The position numbers were made by a program, and so were the translations under genes. From Mongoliitalea daihaiensis (lineage in GTDB: Bacteria; Bacteroidota; Bacteroidia; Cytophagales; Cyclobacteriaceae): a DNA stretch of 64,000 nt. Location of the stretch: contig NZ_CP063779.1 in the NCBI RefSeq assembly GCF_021596945.1, forward strand, positions 3,198,001 through 3,262,000, in the 5' to 3' direction. A model generated the notes under the pieces. The model searched no databases, was not told where the DNA came from, and was given only the letters and a program-made list of their open reading frames with translations. This document shows positions 45,327-53,918 of this stretch, in pieces (the first letter of the stretch is position 1; every line of letters begins with the position of its first letter).

Positions 45327-47864
45327 TTAAAACTTATCTCCCAAGAAAATAGCATTCAAAAACAGTTTATTCGTCCCAAACCAAGTTCCCCTAAAGTTAG
45401 GATTGTCGATGAAGTGAATGACGCGACCTTGACCCACATTACTGACAATCACTGACCCACTTTGCTTTACTTTTTCTAGGTTTTGAGCAGACACATAACC
45501 ACCCAATAATGGGTTGTTCGTATATCGAACAGGGGTATTACTTGGATTTTTGGATGGTTTCATGAAAATCGTTGAGTTTCTATACACAGGAAGCTGTTCA
45601 TACCTATATCCAAAAGCTAGTGGATGGGTAAGGTCAAGGCTTGCCGTGTAAATATTTCCCCCAATATTTTGTGCGCCTGCAGCGTCTCTCCTCGATGCGA
45701 ATGGAATGAAATCCGATTGTTTGCTTTCACCTTGGACAAACTCTTCTTTGGTAATGTCACTGCTTTGTAACCATAAACTGCTCTGACGAAGGGATAAAAT
45801 GGTGCCCCCTCTATTTAACCAATCTTTTAAATGATTCACTTGAGCTGCACTTAGCATAGCGTAATTTCCAGAAGGAAGAATGAGCGTATTGAAGTCATAG
45901 AGATTGACGCGGGAAAATAAACTAACATCCATTTTGGTGATAGGCATACCAACTTTGGTGTCAAGTAAGTGCCAAATTTCACCTGCTTCATACTGTGAAG
46001 TTCCTTGCCCAATTAGCATTAATACTTTAGGAACCCTCAGAGCTGAGATATTATTACTTCCCAGATCGATACCGGATTGACTTAATCCTGTTTTAGTACC
46101 ATAAATCTTTTGCTCACTATGAGTAGCTGCGGCTTGTAAAATTTGTCGAAGTTGCTCATGATTCATTTGTTGAAAGGCAGGTGGAATCACCAAGCTACCA
46201 GCCGGAAATAGTCGGCTTCCTGATTCCGTAGCTGCTGTGAAGGGTAGGGAAGTTACTTCTACATGTACTCCATTACTTTGCAAATGATGTAGGAATTTTG
46301 GGGCAAAATAATCTGACCAATCTACTAAATAGGCCACATAAGCATCATTAGCGGGGAATTCTGCAGTCCGTTCAGGTAGAGCCGTGAGTTCCTTGCCGGT
46401 AGTTGGAGTGGCCTGTCCTTCATAAGGAATTCCATAAGCCAGAGCCATGGTCCATGCTGAAGCATCGTAAAATACAGAGTCTGCAAAGTCGGTAACTTTT
46501 TCAAACATGGATCGAACCATTCGATACTGGGCCTGATTGGTAGGCACTACCCAAGATTTATCTTTGGAGAACGTTTTACCGTTTACAGTCACATCCCGAG
46601 TGTTTTCATAGACCTTTATTTGGTGATCCATTAATAGTTTGAGAAACAATTGATTTTTGGAATCATCGTAGAGATCTCCAAAAACATAGGACTTAAATTT
46701 ATCCTTACTGCCTTCACTGACGGCTGTTTCAAAAAACTCTCTCAGATAGCGGTGCATATACACCCGCTCTCGCACCCCAGCTTCTAGAGTTGCCAAAGAG
46801 ATTTTTAGCTGATTTCTAATGGTAAAAGCGAAGGTTATGTCTCCTCGTTGGGATTCTTGAATATGTCCTCGGGAACTTCCTTGTTCAAAGACAATACCCA
46901 AACCTCCTTGAATATCCGGGTAGGTACTGCCATACCCTGGGTAACTATTGTCAAACACCTCTTTAGTCCAATAGAGTGAACCAATATCATCCAAGGATTT
47001 GGCAAAATACATTGCAAATTTATTGTTGATGTCCTCATAATTTTTGCGTGGCACTACTGGATTTTCACTGCTAAATGGTTTGGTCGGTTCAAAGAAGTAA
47101 GTGCTATTAGTCCCCATTTCATGGAAATCACCTACTACATTTGGGTACCACTGATGATACCAGTTTAGCTTATGCTGTAATTCTATTTGGGCAAGCGGAA
47201 GCCAATCTCTGTTTAAATCAAACCAATAGTGATTCACTCTGCCTGATGGCCAAATTTCGTTGTGTTCTCTATCCAAGGAATTGGCAACTGGAGGATTGCC
47301 CTTGTGCATATTGGCCCAATTGGTATGCCGATCCCTTCCATCAGGATTGATCGCTGGATCAATGAATACAATTGCGTGATTTCTAATTTCTTCTGCTAAG
47401 GGACTAGTTGAGGCTATTAACCAATATGCTGTGAGGATAGCGGCTTCCCCACCGGAAGGTTCATTTCCATGCACAGAATATGCTAAATTGATAATCGCAG
47501 GCATTGAATTGACATCAGGAAGCGGGAGGGACGGATCTGCTAGCTTGATCTGTTCCTGACGGATAGTTTCCAAATTTTGGATATTGGAAGGATTACTGAT
47601 GGACAATACTACTAATGGGCGAAGTTGGTTGGTATATCCAATGACCTGCAAGTTTGCCATAGGGGAGGATTGTGCCAAGTGTTCAAAATAGCTTACTAGC
47701 CTATCATATCGTGTATGCCAATCTCCGATTTCATAGCCCAAAAAATCTTTCGGACTAGTAATGCTTGGATCAAAAGATTCATTGGGGAAATAATAGGCTT
47801 GCTGTGCTTGTGAGGTATTGAATCCAACAACAAAGCCTAGGAACAACAGTAAAATCTTTTTCAT
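45327..47864 (-). CDS. M14-family zinc carboxypeptidase, secreted
   Basis: An 845-residue protein with a signal peptide (MKKILLLFLGFVVGFNTSQA). The M14 catalytic domain occupies about residues 30-400: zinc ligands in YSVHGNEPSGGEA (HxxE), AINPDGRDRHTN and VGDFHEMGTNS. The C-terminal part (about 610-845) has an LMIGQGTSQYEAGEIWHLL region like a glutamine-amidotransferase fold without a catalytic Cys. It is larger than plain carboxypeptidases. It probably trims extracellular peptides. First gene of a two-gene unit with the PLP enzyme. Confidence 0.88.
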   Translation of the reverse strand: MKKILLLFLGFVVGFNTSQAQQAYYFPNESFDPSITSPKDFLGYEIGDWHTRYDRLVSYFEHLAQSSPMANLQVIGYTNQLRPLVVLSISNPSNIQNLETIRQEQIKLADPSLPLPDVNSMPAIINLAYSVHGNEPSGGEAAILTAYWLIASTSPLAEEIRNHAIVFIDPAINPDGRDRHTNWANMHKGNPPVANSLDREHNEIWPSGRVNHYWFDLNRDWLPLAQIELQHKLNWYHQWYPNVVGDFHEMGTNSTYFFEPTKPFSSENPVVPRKNYEDINNKFAMYFAKSLDDIGSLYWTKEVFDNSYPGYGSTYPDIQGGLGIVFEQGSSRGHIQESQRGDITFAFTIRNQLKISLATLEAGVRERVYMHRYLREFFETAVSEGSKDKFKSYVFGDLYDDSKNQLFLKLLMDHQIKVYENTRDVTVNGKTFSKDKSWVVPTNQAQYRMVRSMFEKVTDFADSVFYDASAWTMALAYGIPYEGQATPTTGKELTALPERTAEFPANDAYVAYLVDWSDYFAPKFLHHLQSNGVHVEVTSLPFTAATESGSRLFPAGSLVIPPAFQQMNHEQLRQILQAAATHSEQKIYGTKTGLSQSGIDLGSNNISALRVPKVLMLIGQGTSQYEAGEIWHLLDTKVGMPITKMDVSLFSRVNLYDFNTLILPSGNYAMLSAAQVNHLKDWLNRGGTILSLRQSSLWLQSSDITKEEFVQGESKQSDFIPFASRRDAAGAQNIGGNIYTASLDLTHPLAFGYRYEQLPVYRNSTIFMKPSKNPSNTPVRYTNNPLLGGYVSAQNLEKVKQSGSVIVSNVGQGRVIHFIDNPNFRGTWFGTNKLFLNAIFLGDKF

Positions 47865-47980
47865 ATTGATTAATTTTTTGGAAAATACTGTCTTTTATTT
47901 CGAGTTTCAATCAAAAATCCACCAATGGTTTTTGAAAGTGTAGGATATGCAGTATTTTCAAAATTAAACAATGCAACTCT

Positions 47981-48739
47981 ATGAAAAACCTTGTGATTAA
48001 CCTTATTCTTCTCCTTTCTTTGTTAACCATCCAACAAGTAGTTGCTCAACAACAAAAAATTAAGTTACCCCCCGAGGCGACTGAGTTTTGGGAACCTGTA
48101 CCTAGGGTAGTTAAGCCAGGAAATGAAAATCACCTACCTCCATCGGATGCAATAGTTTTATTTGATGGGACATCTTTGGATAAATTTGAATCTGTTAAAG
48201 ACGGATCACCTGCAGCTTGGAAAGTTGAAAACGGTGTATTTACAGTAGTGCCAAGAACGGGTGATATCAGAACCAAGGAATCCTTTGGAGATGTTCAGCT
48301 GCACATAGAATGGTCTGCCCCTGATGTTATCAAAGGAGAAGGACAGGGGAGAGGCAATTCAGGTGTTTTCTTGATGTCAACCTATGAAATTCAGATTTTA
48401 GACTCTTATGAAAGCCAAACGTATTCCAATGGCCAAGCGGCCAGTGTGTATAAGCAATATCCGCCTTTGGTAAATGCGATGAGAACCCCTCAAGAATGGA
48501 ACACCTACGATATTTTCTTTACCGCTCCGCGCTTTAATTCAGATGGGATGCTGATGTCTCCTGCACGTGTGACGGTAATTCATAATGGGGTGTTGGTACA
48601 AAATAATGTGGAGCTTAAAGGGCCCACCGAATATATTGGCATTCCAAATTACAAATCACATCCTGACGCTTTACCGATAAAACTACAAGACCATGGAGAT
48701 TTGGTGAGCTTTAGAAATATTTGGTTGCGAAAGCTTTAA
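47981..48739 (+). CDS. Secreted DUF1080 (3-keto-disaccharide hydrolase-like) protein
   Basis: A 252-residue protein with a signal peptide (ILLLSLLTIQQVVAQ) and one DUF1080 domain, a concanavalin-like beta sandwich: IVLFDGTSLDKFES, WKVENGVFTVVPRTGDI, EWSAP, RGNSGVFLM, YEIQILDS and a final VSFRNIWLRKL. Members cleave or bind sugars, and some are 3-keto-glucoside hydrolases. It stands alone, divergent from the M14 gene. Confidence 0.88.
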   Translation: MKNLVINLILLLSLLTIQQVVAQQQKIKLPPEATEFWEPVPRVVKPGNENHLPPSDAIVLFDGTSLDKFESVKDGSPAAWKVENGVFTVVPRTGDIRTKESFGDVQLHIEWSAPDVIKGEGQGRGNSGVFLMSTYEIQILDSYESQTYSNGQAASVYKQYPPLVNAMRTPQEWNTYDIFFTAPRFNSDGMLMSPARVTVIHNGVLVQNNVELKGPTEYIGIPNYKSHPDALPIKLQDHGDLVSFRNIWLRKL

Positions 48740-48766
48740 AAAAAAAGAGCCTCATTTCTGAGGCTC
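48738..48766 (-). terminator. Ferritin terminator overlapping the 3' end of the gene
   Basis: GAGCCTCA (48747-48754), a 4-nt loop and TGAGGCTC (48759-48766) form a perfect 8-bp stem, followed on the minus strand by a run of T. The stem includes the ferritin stop codon and the codons before it. Confidence 0.8.
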
Positions 48767-49297
48767 ATGTGCTGCTTGGTGTAACTTACCCAATTCTTGA
48801 TCAATGGTCCAGAGGCCAATGCCCTCTTCGCCGATAATATCAAATAATTCTACTGCTCTTCGAGCCATAGTTTCTTCTTCTCTTTGTTCGGTCACATACC
48901 ACTGCATAAAGCTAAATGTAGCAAAATCCTTTGCGATAAATGCATGATCTACAATAGCATTGATTGACTTAGTAACTTTGATTTCATGTTCTAAGATTAA
49001 TTCAAAAATCTCTCTCAATGAATTAAAGTTATTGCGAATTCCTGTGATTTCAGGTTGCAAAGCATGACCACCTGCCTCGTTGATGTAGTGGAAAATTTTC
49101 ATCATGTGCATTCTTTCTTCATCTGCATGGGTATACAAATACTTTGCAGCATTTTCATAGCCCATCATATGGCACCAAGAAGCCATGGATAAGTAATAGG
49201 CAGAGGATCTACCCTCCATTTCAATTTGCTTGTTCAGTAAATTCTCAGTATCGTGAAGAAGGGAACGCTGAAGCGTAACAATTTCTTTTGCTTTCAT
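48752..49297 (-). CDS. Non-heme ferritin
   Basis: A 181-residue four-helix-bundle protein. Iron ligands are in EGRSSAYYLSMASW, HADEERMHMMKIF (ExxH) and EQREEETMARR, as in bacterial FtnA. It oxidises and stores iron in 24-subunit shells in the cytoplasm. Monocistronic, with a terminator overlapping its last codons. The TATGTTTG at 49322-49315 upstream is a possible -7 element. Confidence 0.92.
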   Translation of the reverse strand: MKAKEIVTLQRSLLHDTENLLNKQIEMEGRSSAYYLSMASWCHMMGYENAAKYLYTHADEERMHMMKIFHYINEAGGHALQPEITGIRNNFNSLREIFELILEHEIKVTKSINAIVDHAFIAKDFATFSFMQWYVTEQREEETMARRAVELFDIIGEEGIGLWTIDQELGKLHQAAHEPQK

Positions 49298-49400
49298 AGG
49301 TCATGTATTTTATACAAACATAACTAATTTACTACTGATTGGTTCCAAACTGGAATGTTTAGGTAGAAATTTAGAATTGGTATTAATTCAAATATAAATA

Positions 49401-50018
49401 CTAAGAAAATAAGCCATAGATTTCTCTGTCTACTTTTTGAACGATAGAAGAAAAATCTTCCGGATGGGCCACAAAGTCCATATCATTTACATCGACAATC
49501 AAAAGTTTACCTTTATCATACCCCTCAATCCATTCTTCATAATGTGAGTTGAGATTTTTAAGGTAATCGATTCGTATAGCATTTTCGTAGTCTCTGCCTC
49601 TTTTTTCAATTTGACCTACCAATTTTGGGATATCCGCCTTGAGATAAATCAATAAGTCGGGAGCTTTGACATAATTGATCATTGAATGGAATAAGGCTAA
49701 ATAATTTTCATAATCCCTGTCTGAAATGAGGTTGGATTTAGCCAAATTGGCTGCGAAAATATAAGCATCTTCATAAATAGTCCGATCTTGGACAACAGAA
49801 ATCCCACTTTCCCGAATTCGCTGAATCTGATTAAATCGACTGTTTAAGAAAAATACCTGCAAGTGGAATGACCAGCGCTTCATGTCTTCGTAAAAGTCTG
49901 CCAAGTATGGATTGTTATCGACGGCTTCTAATTCAGCATGCCAACCATAATGTTTGGCTAGTTTTATGGATAGGGTGGTTTTACCGCTTCCGATATTGCC
50001 GGATACTGCTATATGCAT
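49401..50018 (-). CDS. Deoxynucleoside kinase
   Basis: A 205-residue P-loop kinase of the dAK/dGK family. Walker A GNIGSGKTTL is at residues 7-16, the DR(S/T) motif is QDRTIYEDA near residue 78, and the lid has KRGRDYE. It phosphorylates deoxyadenosine or deoxyguanosine for salvage; specificity is not readable here. Confidence 0.9.
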   Translation of the reverse strand: MHIAVSGNIGSGKTTLSIKLAKHYGWHAELEAVDNNPYLADFYEDMKRWSFHLQVFFLNSRFNQIQRIRESGISVVQDRTIYEDAYIFAANLAKSNLISDRDYENYLALFHSMINYVKAPDLLIYLKADIPKLVGQIEKRGRDYENAIRIDYLKNLNSHYEEWIEGYDKGKLLIVDVNDMDFVAHPEDFSSIVQKVDREIYGLFS

Positions 50019-50035
50019 AAGTGATTGGATAAAGA

Positions 50036-50076
50036 AGGCTATCCATTAAGCAGAGTTTAAACTTTTTGGATAGCCT
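50036..50076 (-). terminator. Candidate terminator of the 3-hydroxybutyryl-CoA dehydrogenase gene
   Basis: AGGCTATCC (50036-50044) and GGATAGCCT (50068-50076) are a perfect 9-bp inverted repeat enclosing a second small palindrome (AGTTTAAACT). The T-run after it on the minus strand is poor, so termination is uncertain. Confidence 0.45.
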
Positions 50077-50093
50077 GTAGATGCGAATGTGTG

Positions 50094-50981
50094 TTATTTA
50101 AATCTTGGGGAAACGATAAGTTCTTTGCTTCCTGGAGTGTATTTGTAGAAGCCTTCTCCAGTCTTGGCACCTTTATAACCTGCTTCTACCATGTTTACTA
50201 GGAGAGGGCAAGGAGCATATTTTGGATTCCCAAAGCCGTCATGTAAAACTTTCAAAATGGAAAGACATACATCCAACCCTATAAAGTCTGCCAACTGTAA
50301 AGGTCCCATTGGGTGAGCCATCCCAAGTTTCATTACGGTATCAATTTCTTCAATTCCTGCGACTCCCTCATACAATGTGTAAATAGCCTCATTAATCATA
50401 GGCATTAAAATACGATTTGCCACGAATCCTGGATAGTCATTCACCTCAACTGGTACTTTTTCCAACTTTTTGGAAAGCGCCATGGTCATAGCAGTTACTT
50501 CGTCTGAAGTAGCATATCCACGAATCACCTCTACCAATTTCATCACTGGTACAGGGTTCATAAAATGCATACCGATTACCTTGTCTGGACGTTTAGTAAC
50601 AGCGCCAATTTTAGTAATCGAAATGGAAGAAGTATTGGTTGCGAGAATGGCTTCTGGCTTGCATAGCTCGTCCAATTGGCGGAAAAGATCCAATTTAATG
50701 GAGATATTTTCAGTGGCTGCTTCTACGACTAAATCGGCATTTGCCACACCATCAGCCAAACTAGTAAAGGCATTAATTTTTGAAATAGCGGCATCTTTAT
50801 CGGCTTGTGACAAAGTTCCTTTGGATACTTGTCTATCCATATTTTTACCAATTGTTGCCAATGCTTTATCTAAGGCTTGCTGATTGATGTCAATCAAAGC
50901 GACTACATATCCATACTGTGCAAATACATGGGCAATACCATTTCCCATGGTTCCAGAGCCTATTACTGCGATGTTTTTCAT
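50094..50981 (-). CDS. 3-hydroxybutyryl-CoA dehydrogenase
   Basis: A 295-residue 3-hydroxyacyl-CoA dehydrogenase. The NAD loop GSGTMGNGIAHVFAQYGY is at residues 8-25; the catalytic His is in GMHFMNPVPVMKLVEVI, with NDYPGFVANRILMPMINEA and LADFIGLDVCLSI after it. It oxidises short 3-hydroxyacyl-CoA in fatty acid or butyrate-type metabolism. No fatty-acid genes adjoin, and TAGTTTTG at 51022-51015 is a possible -7 box. Confidence 0.93.
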   Translation of the reverse strand: MKNIAVIGSGTMGNGIAHVFAQYGYVVALIDINQQALDKALATIGKNMDRQVSKGTLSQADKDAAISKINAFTSLADGVANADLVVEAATENISIKLDLFRQLDELCKPEAILATNTSSISITKIGAVTKRPDKVIGMHFMNPVPVMKLVEVIRGYATSDEVTAMTMALSKKLEKVPVEVNDYPGFVANRILMPMINEAIYTLYEGVAGIEEIDTVMKLGMAHPMGPLQLADFIGLDVCLSILKVLHDGFGNPKYAPCPLLVNMVEAGYKGAKTGEGFYKYTPGSKELIVSPRFK

Positions 50982-51200
50982 GAATTTTTGGGTTTAATTC
51001 TTTTTTATTTAGTTCAAAACTAAGCCATGTATCAATAACCAAGCTTTCGAATGAGTGTTCAAATCTAGGTCGATTGAAAAGGATTTGCAATTTATCAAAT
51101 TAGATTTTGTGTACCTTTGACAGATATTTACACAAAAAGTTGTAAGGTAGGTACACTCTACCTTTAATAATCAACCCTAAAAAAGGGATTCTTATCTATT

Positions 51201-52031
51201 ATGCGCGAATTAGGAAAAGTCAGTTCATTACTCATCAATCGATTCTCACCACATGGGGCTTATCTTGCACTCCAAGATGGGGGAGAGGTATTGCTTCCAC
51301 AGTCATATTTGTCCGGGAGTGAAAAGGAAGGAGAAGAAATCGAGGTTTTTGTTTATACAGATAGTGAAGATAGACCTGTAGCGGTCACCAATCGTCCCAA
51401 AATGCTACTGGACGAGTTTGAGGTGTTGGAGGTAAAGGAAGTGACTACATTTGGAGCTTTTTTGGATTGGGGATTACCCAAAGATTTATTTGTCCCTAAA
51501 GCAGAAATGGGAAAACCAATGGAAGCTGGGGGCAAGTATCTAGTCATGTTGTGCAAAGATCATAAGACTGAACGATTGATTGGGGTGTCTAAATATGAGG
51601 ATTTTTTACTTCGAGATACAGAAGGATTTGAAGCAGGGAAAGAAGTTGAGATATTAATTTTTGAAGAAACAGATTTAGGCTTCAAAGTCTTGATTGAAGG
51701 GGATTTTGAAGGGTTATTGTACAAAAATGAAGTATTTGAGCAGGTACAAGTTGGTGATCGGAAAAAGGCCTTTATCAAAAAAAGAAGAGAAGATGGAAAA
51801 CTTGATGTGCAACTACTTCCCATCGGTAGGGCTAAATACGAGGAAGGGGCCGAAAAAATCCTAGAAATTTTAAAAGTCCGGAAATTTTTGCCCCTTCATG
51901 ATAAATCATCCCCTGAGTCTATCAAAGAGTTATTGGGAATGAGTAAAAAACATTTCAAACAATCGATCGGTCAATTATACAAAGCTCAAAGAATCAAAAT
52001 TTTGGATCATGGGATTGAAATCAATAACTAA
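51201..52031 (+). CDS. S1 RNA-binding protein, CvfB-like
   Basis: A 276-residue protein with tandem S1/OB folds (about residues 1-60, 70-130 and 140-210, with VTTFGAFLDWGLPKDLFVP as the clearest) and a C-terminal winged-helix region (SSPESIKELLGMSKKHFKQSIGQLYKAQRIKI). This is the CvfB/YitL layout. CvfB binds RNA and affects virulence gene expression in Staphylococcus; its role in Bacteroidota is unknown. Confidence 0.88.
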   Translation: MRELGKVSSLLINRFSPHGAYLALQDGGEVLLPQSYLSGSEKEGEEIEVFVYTDSEDRPVAVTNRPKMLLDEFEVLEVKEVTTFGAFLDWGLPKDLFVPKAEMGKPMEAGGKYLVMLCKDHKTERLIGVSKYEDFLLRDTEGFEAGKEVEILIFEETDLGFKVLIEGDFEGLLYKNEVFEQVQVGDRKKAFIKKRREDGKLDVQLLPIGRAKYEEGAEKILEILKVRKFLPLHDKSSPESIKELLGMSKKHFKQSIGQLYKAQRIKILDHGIEINN

Positions 52032-52147
52032 ACATATATAAATTTCGTTCATGTTTCAAAACACAGTTGGAATGTATTACAAAAAAAGAATAAATCCAAA
52101 TAATTATGCAAATAATGTCTTTTGTAAAGGTGTTTTAACTGTTTCAA

Positions 52148-52642
52148 ATGAGTGAATTTTTAGAGGATTTCAAGCAGTTGAGTAAGTCATTAATTGCGCA
52201 GCATAAAAAAATGCTTCCAAAGTTGAAAAGGATAAAAAGTAAAGATTTGGATCAGCATTTTTCACAAGCTCATGAGGAAAAGTTTAAGAAAATGGATTGT
52301 CTGACTTGTGCGAATTGCTGCAAAACTACCAGTCCTATTTTTATCCAAACCGATATTGATCGACTGGCTAAGGTTTTTCGGATGAAACCGTCTGAGTTTA
52401 CAGAAGAATACCTTTTTAGAGATGGAGAAGGGGATTTTGTGTTAAAGAGCAGTCCCTGTCCGTTTTTAAATGAGGACAACACTTGCCTAGTCTATGACGA
52501 ACGGCCAAAGGCTTGTCGGGAATATCCACACACGAATCGAAAAAATATGCATGGAATTTTAAATTTGACTTTGCAAAACACGCTTGTGTGTCCAGTTGTT
52601 TTGGAAATCTTTCAAGACTTTGATAAAGATTTTAGGAAGTAA
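52148..52642 (+). CDS. YkgJ-family cysteine cluster protein
   Basis: A 164-residue protein with the Cys cluster CLTCANCC at about residues 55-62 and a second set in CPFLNEDNTCLVYDERPKACREYPH, as in the YkgJ/UPF0153 family. These Cys residues are thought to bind zinc or an iron-sulphur cluster. The function is unknown. It precedes the ROK gene by 49 bp. Confidence 0.88.
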   Translation: MSEFLEDFKQLSKSLIAQHKKMLPKLKRIKSKDLDQHFSQAHEEKFKKMDCLTCANCCKTTSPIFIQTDIDRLAKVFRMKPSEFTEEYLFRDGEGDFVLKSSPCPFLNEDNTCLVYDERPKACREYPHTNRKNMHGILNLTLQNTLVCPVVLEIFQDFDKDFRK

Positions 52643-52691
52643 AGAAAAGTCTTTGCTATTTTAGAGTGTAAAACCTATTGAATGAATTAGT

Positions 52692-53618
52692 ATGAGTAAC
52701 CATGAGCAATATTTTTTAGGTGTAGATGTAGGAGGCACACATCTAAAAATCGGTTTAGTGAATAAATCCGGTGATATCCTTTCTTTTGATAAAGTTGACA
52801 CCGCACCCTATCGAGATGACCCCAAAGGCTTTAATACCAAGTTTGTGGAAGGTATGGAAGGTATTTTGGCCAAGTACCCTGAGGTGTCGAAAGTTGGAAT
52901 AGGTCTGCCTGGTTTGATATCGAAAGATAGAACAACCACCTTGGAAATTCCGGCCATCCCTGCGTTAAACGGATTTAATCTGAAAGGGGCCTTGAAAGAA
53001 AAGTACCCAAGTATTTCCTTTTTTTTAGAGAATGATGCCGCCGCCGCTGCAATCGGTGAGTATCGTTATGGAAAAAATAATCCACCTGAAAACTTCTTGT
53101 TTATTACCATGGGTACAGGAATTGGGAGTGCTTTAATCTTAGGAGGGGAAGTTTTCAAAGGTGGTAGAGGTAATGCCATGGAAATGGGGCATATGTTATC
53201 GCGAGGCAACGAAGGATTGGAAAAACTTATAGGAAGACAGGGGATTTTACGGATTATGGAGCGATTTATTAAAGGTTATCCCCGCTTGGTAGGTGAATTG
53301 GAAAATAAAGAATTAGGTACTCATTTGTTGGTAGACAGTGCAAAGAATGGAAATGAAGTTTCTTTAATGGTCTTTGAAGAAGTGGGGAGAGTTTTGGGGG
53401 AATCCATCGTTTCTGCAATTCGTCTTTTAGACGTCAACCATGTTTATTTTGGGGGTGGAATCTCAGCTGGCTTAGAATTTATGATGCCTTCTATGGAAAA
53501 AACAGTGAGGCAATTTTTAACCCCTTATTATGTAAAGGATTTGTTGCTTACGAAGGCAACTTTAGAAAATAATGCCGGTACCTTGGGAGCAGCGGCGCTA
53601 TGTTTTATGGAAGATTGA
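52692..53618 (+). CDS. ROK-family sugar kinase-like protein without zinc-binding Cys motif
   Basis: A 308-residue ROK protein. The phosphate loop is DVGGTHLKIGLV (residues 11-22), with KVGIGLPGLI, LENDAAAAAIGEYRYG and the second phosphate loop FITMGTGIGSALI. The usual His is in EMGHM, but the Cys-rich zinc motif (CGCxGC) normally following it is absent; the segment reads SRGNEGLEKLIGRQGIL. It may be a glucokinase-like enzyme of the zinc-free type, as in polyphosphate glucokinases. Confidence 0.85.
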   Translation: MSNHEQYFLGVDVGGTHLKIGLVNKSGDILSFDKVDTAPYRDDPKGFNTKFVEGMEGILAKYPEVSKVGIGLPGLISKDRTTTLEIPAIPALNGFNLKGALKEKYPSISFFLENDAAAAAIGEYRYGKNNPPENFLFITMGTGIGSALILGGEVFKGGRGNAMEMGHMLSRGNEGLEKLIGRQGILRIMERFIKGYPRLVGELENKELGTHLLVDSAKNGNEVSLMVFEEVGRVLGESIVSAIRLLDVNHVYFGGGISAGLEFMMPSMEKTVRQFLTPYYVKDLLLTKATLENNAGTLGAAALCFMED

Positions 53619-53643
53619 TTTGTAAAACCAAAAAATATGAAAG

Positions 53644-53677
53644 AGCCATTGAATCTCCAATCTTCAATGGCTTTTTG
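53644..53677 (+). terminator. Intrinsic terminator after the ROK gene
   Basis: AGCCATTGAA (53644-53653) pairs perfectly with TTCAATGGCT (53663-53672), with a 9-nt loop and a T-run. It is 26 bp after the stop codon. Confidence 0.88.
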
Positions 53678-53918
53678 CTTGACTAAGTATATTTTTTGTA
53701 TTCAAGAATCATTCATGAAGCCGACTGCTTTTCGCAAGTCTCGATGGAACTAATAGAAAAAACCATCGCATGGTGTTTTCATTTTCCCTTTATGGGCAGT
53801 GCAATCGATTTCTTGGTTTGTGTGATAAAAGTCCAAAAGTATTTTTACTAATAAAACCGTAATTTTTTTAATAAAATTCTAATTTTGGGTATAAATCCTA
53901 AATAATTTAGCTAATCCG
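53678..53918. other. Spacer before the SerB-SerA fusion
   Basis: No gene seen. GAAAAAACCAT-cgc-ATGGTGTTTTC at 53755-53779 is a hairpin with one mismatch. TAATTTTG at 53880-53887 is a possible -7 element for the following gene, without a clear -33 box. Confidence 0.4.

Noticed and set aside
50836-51090. 66-residue minus-strand ORF at the start of the dehydrogenase gene
   Set aside because: It overlaps the real gene in another frame.
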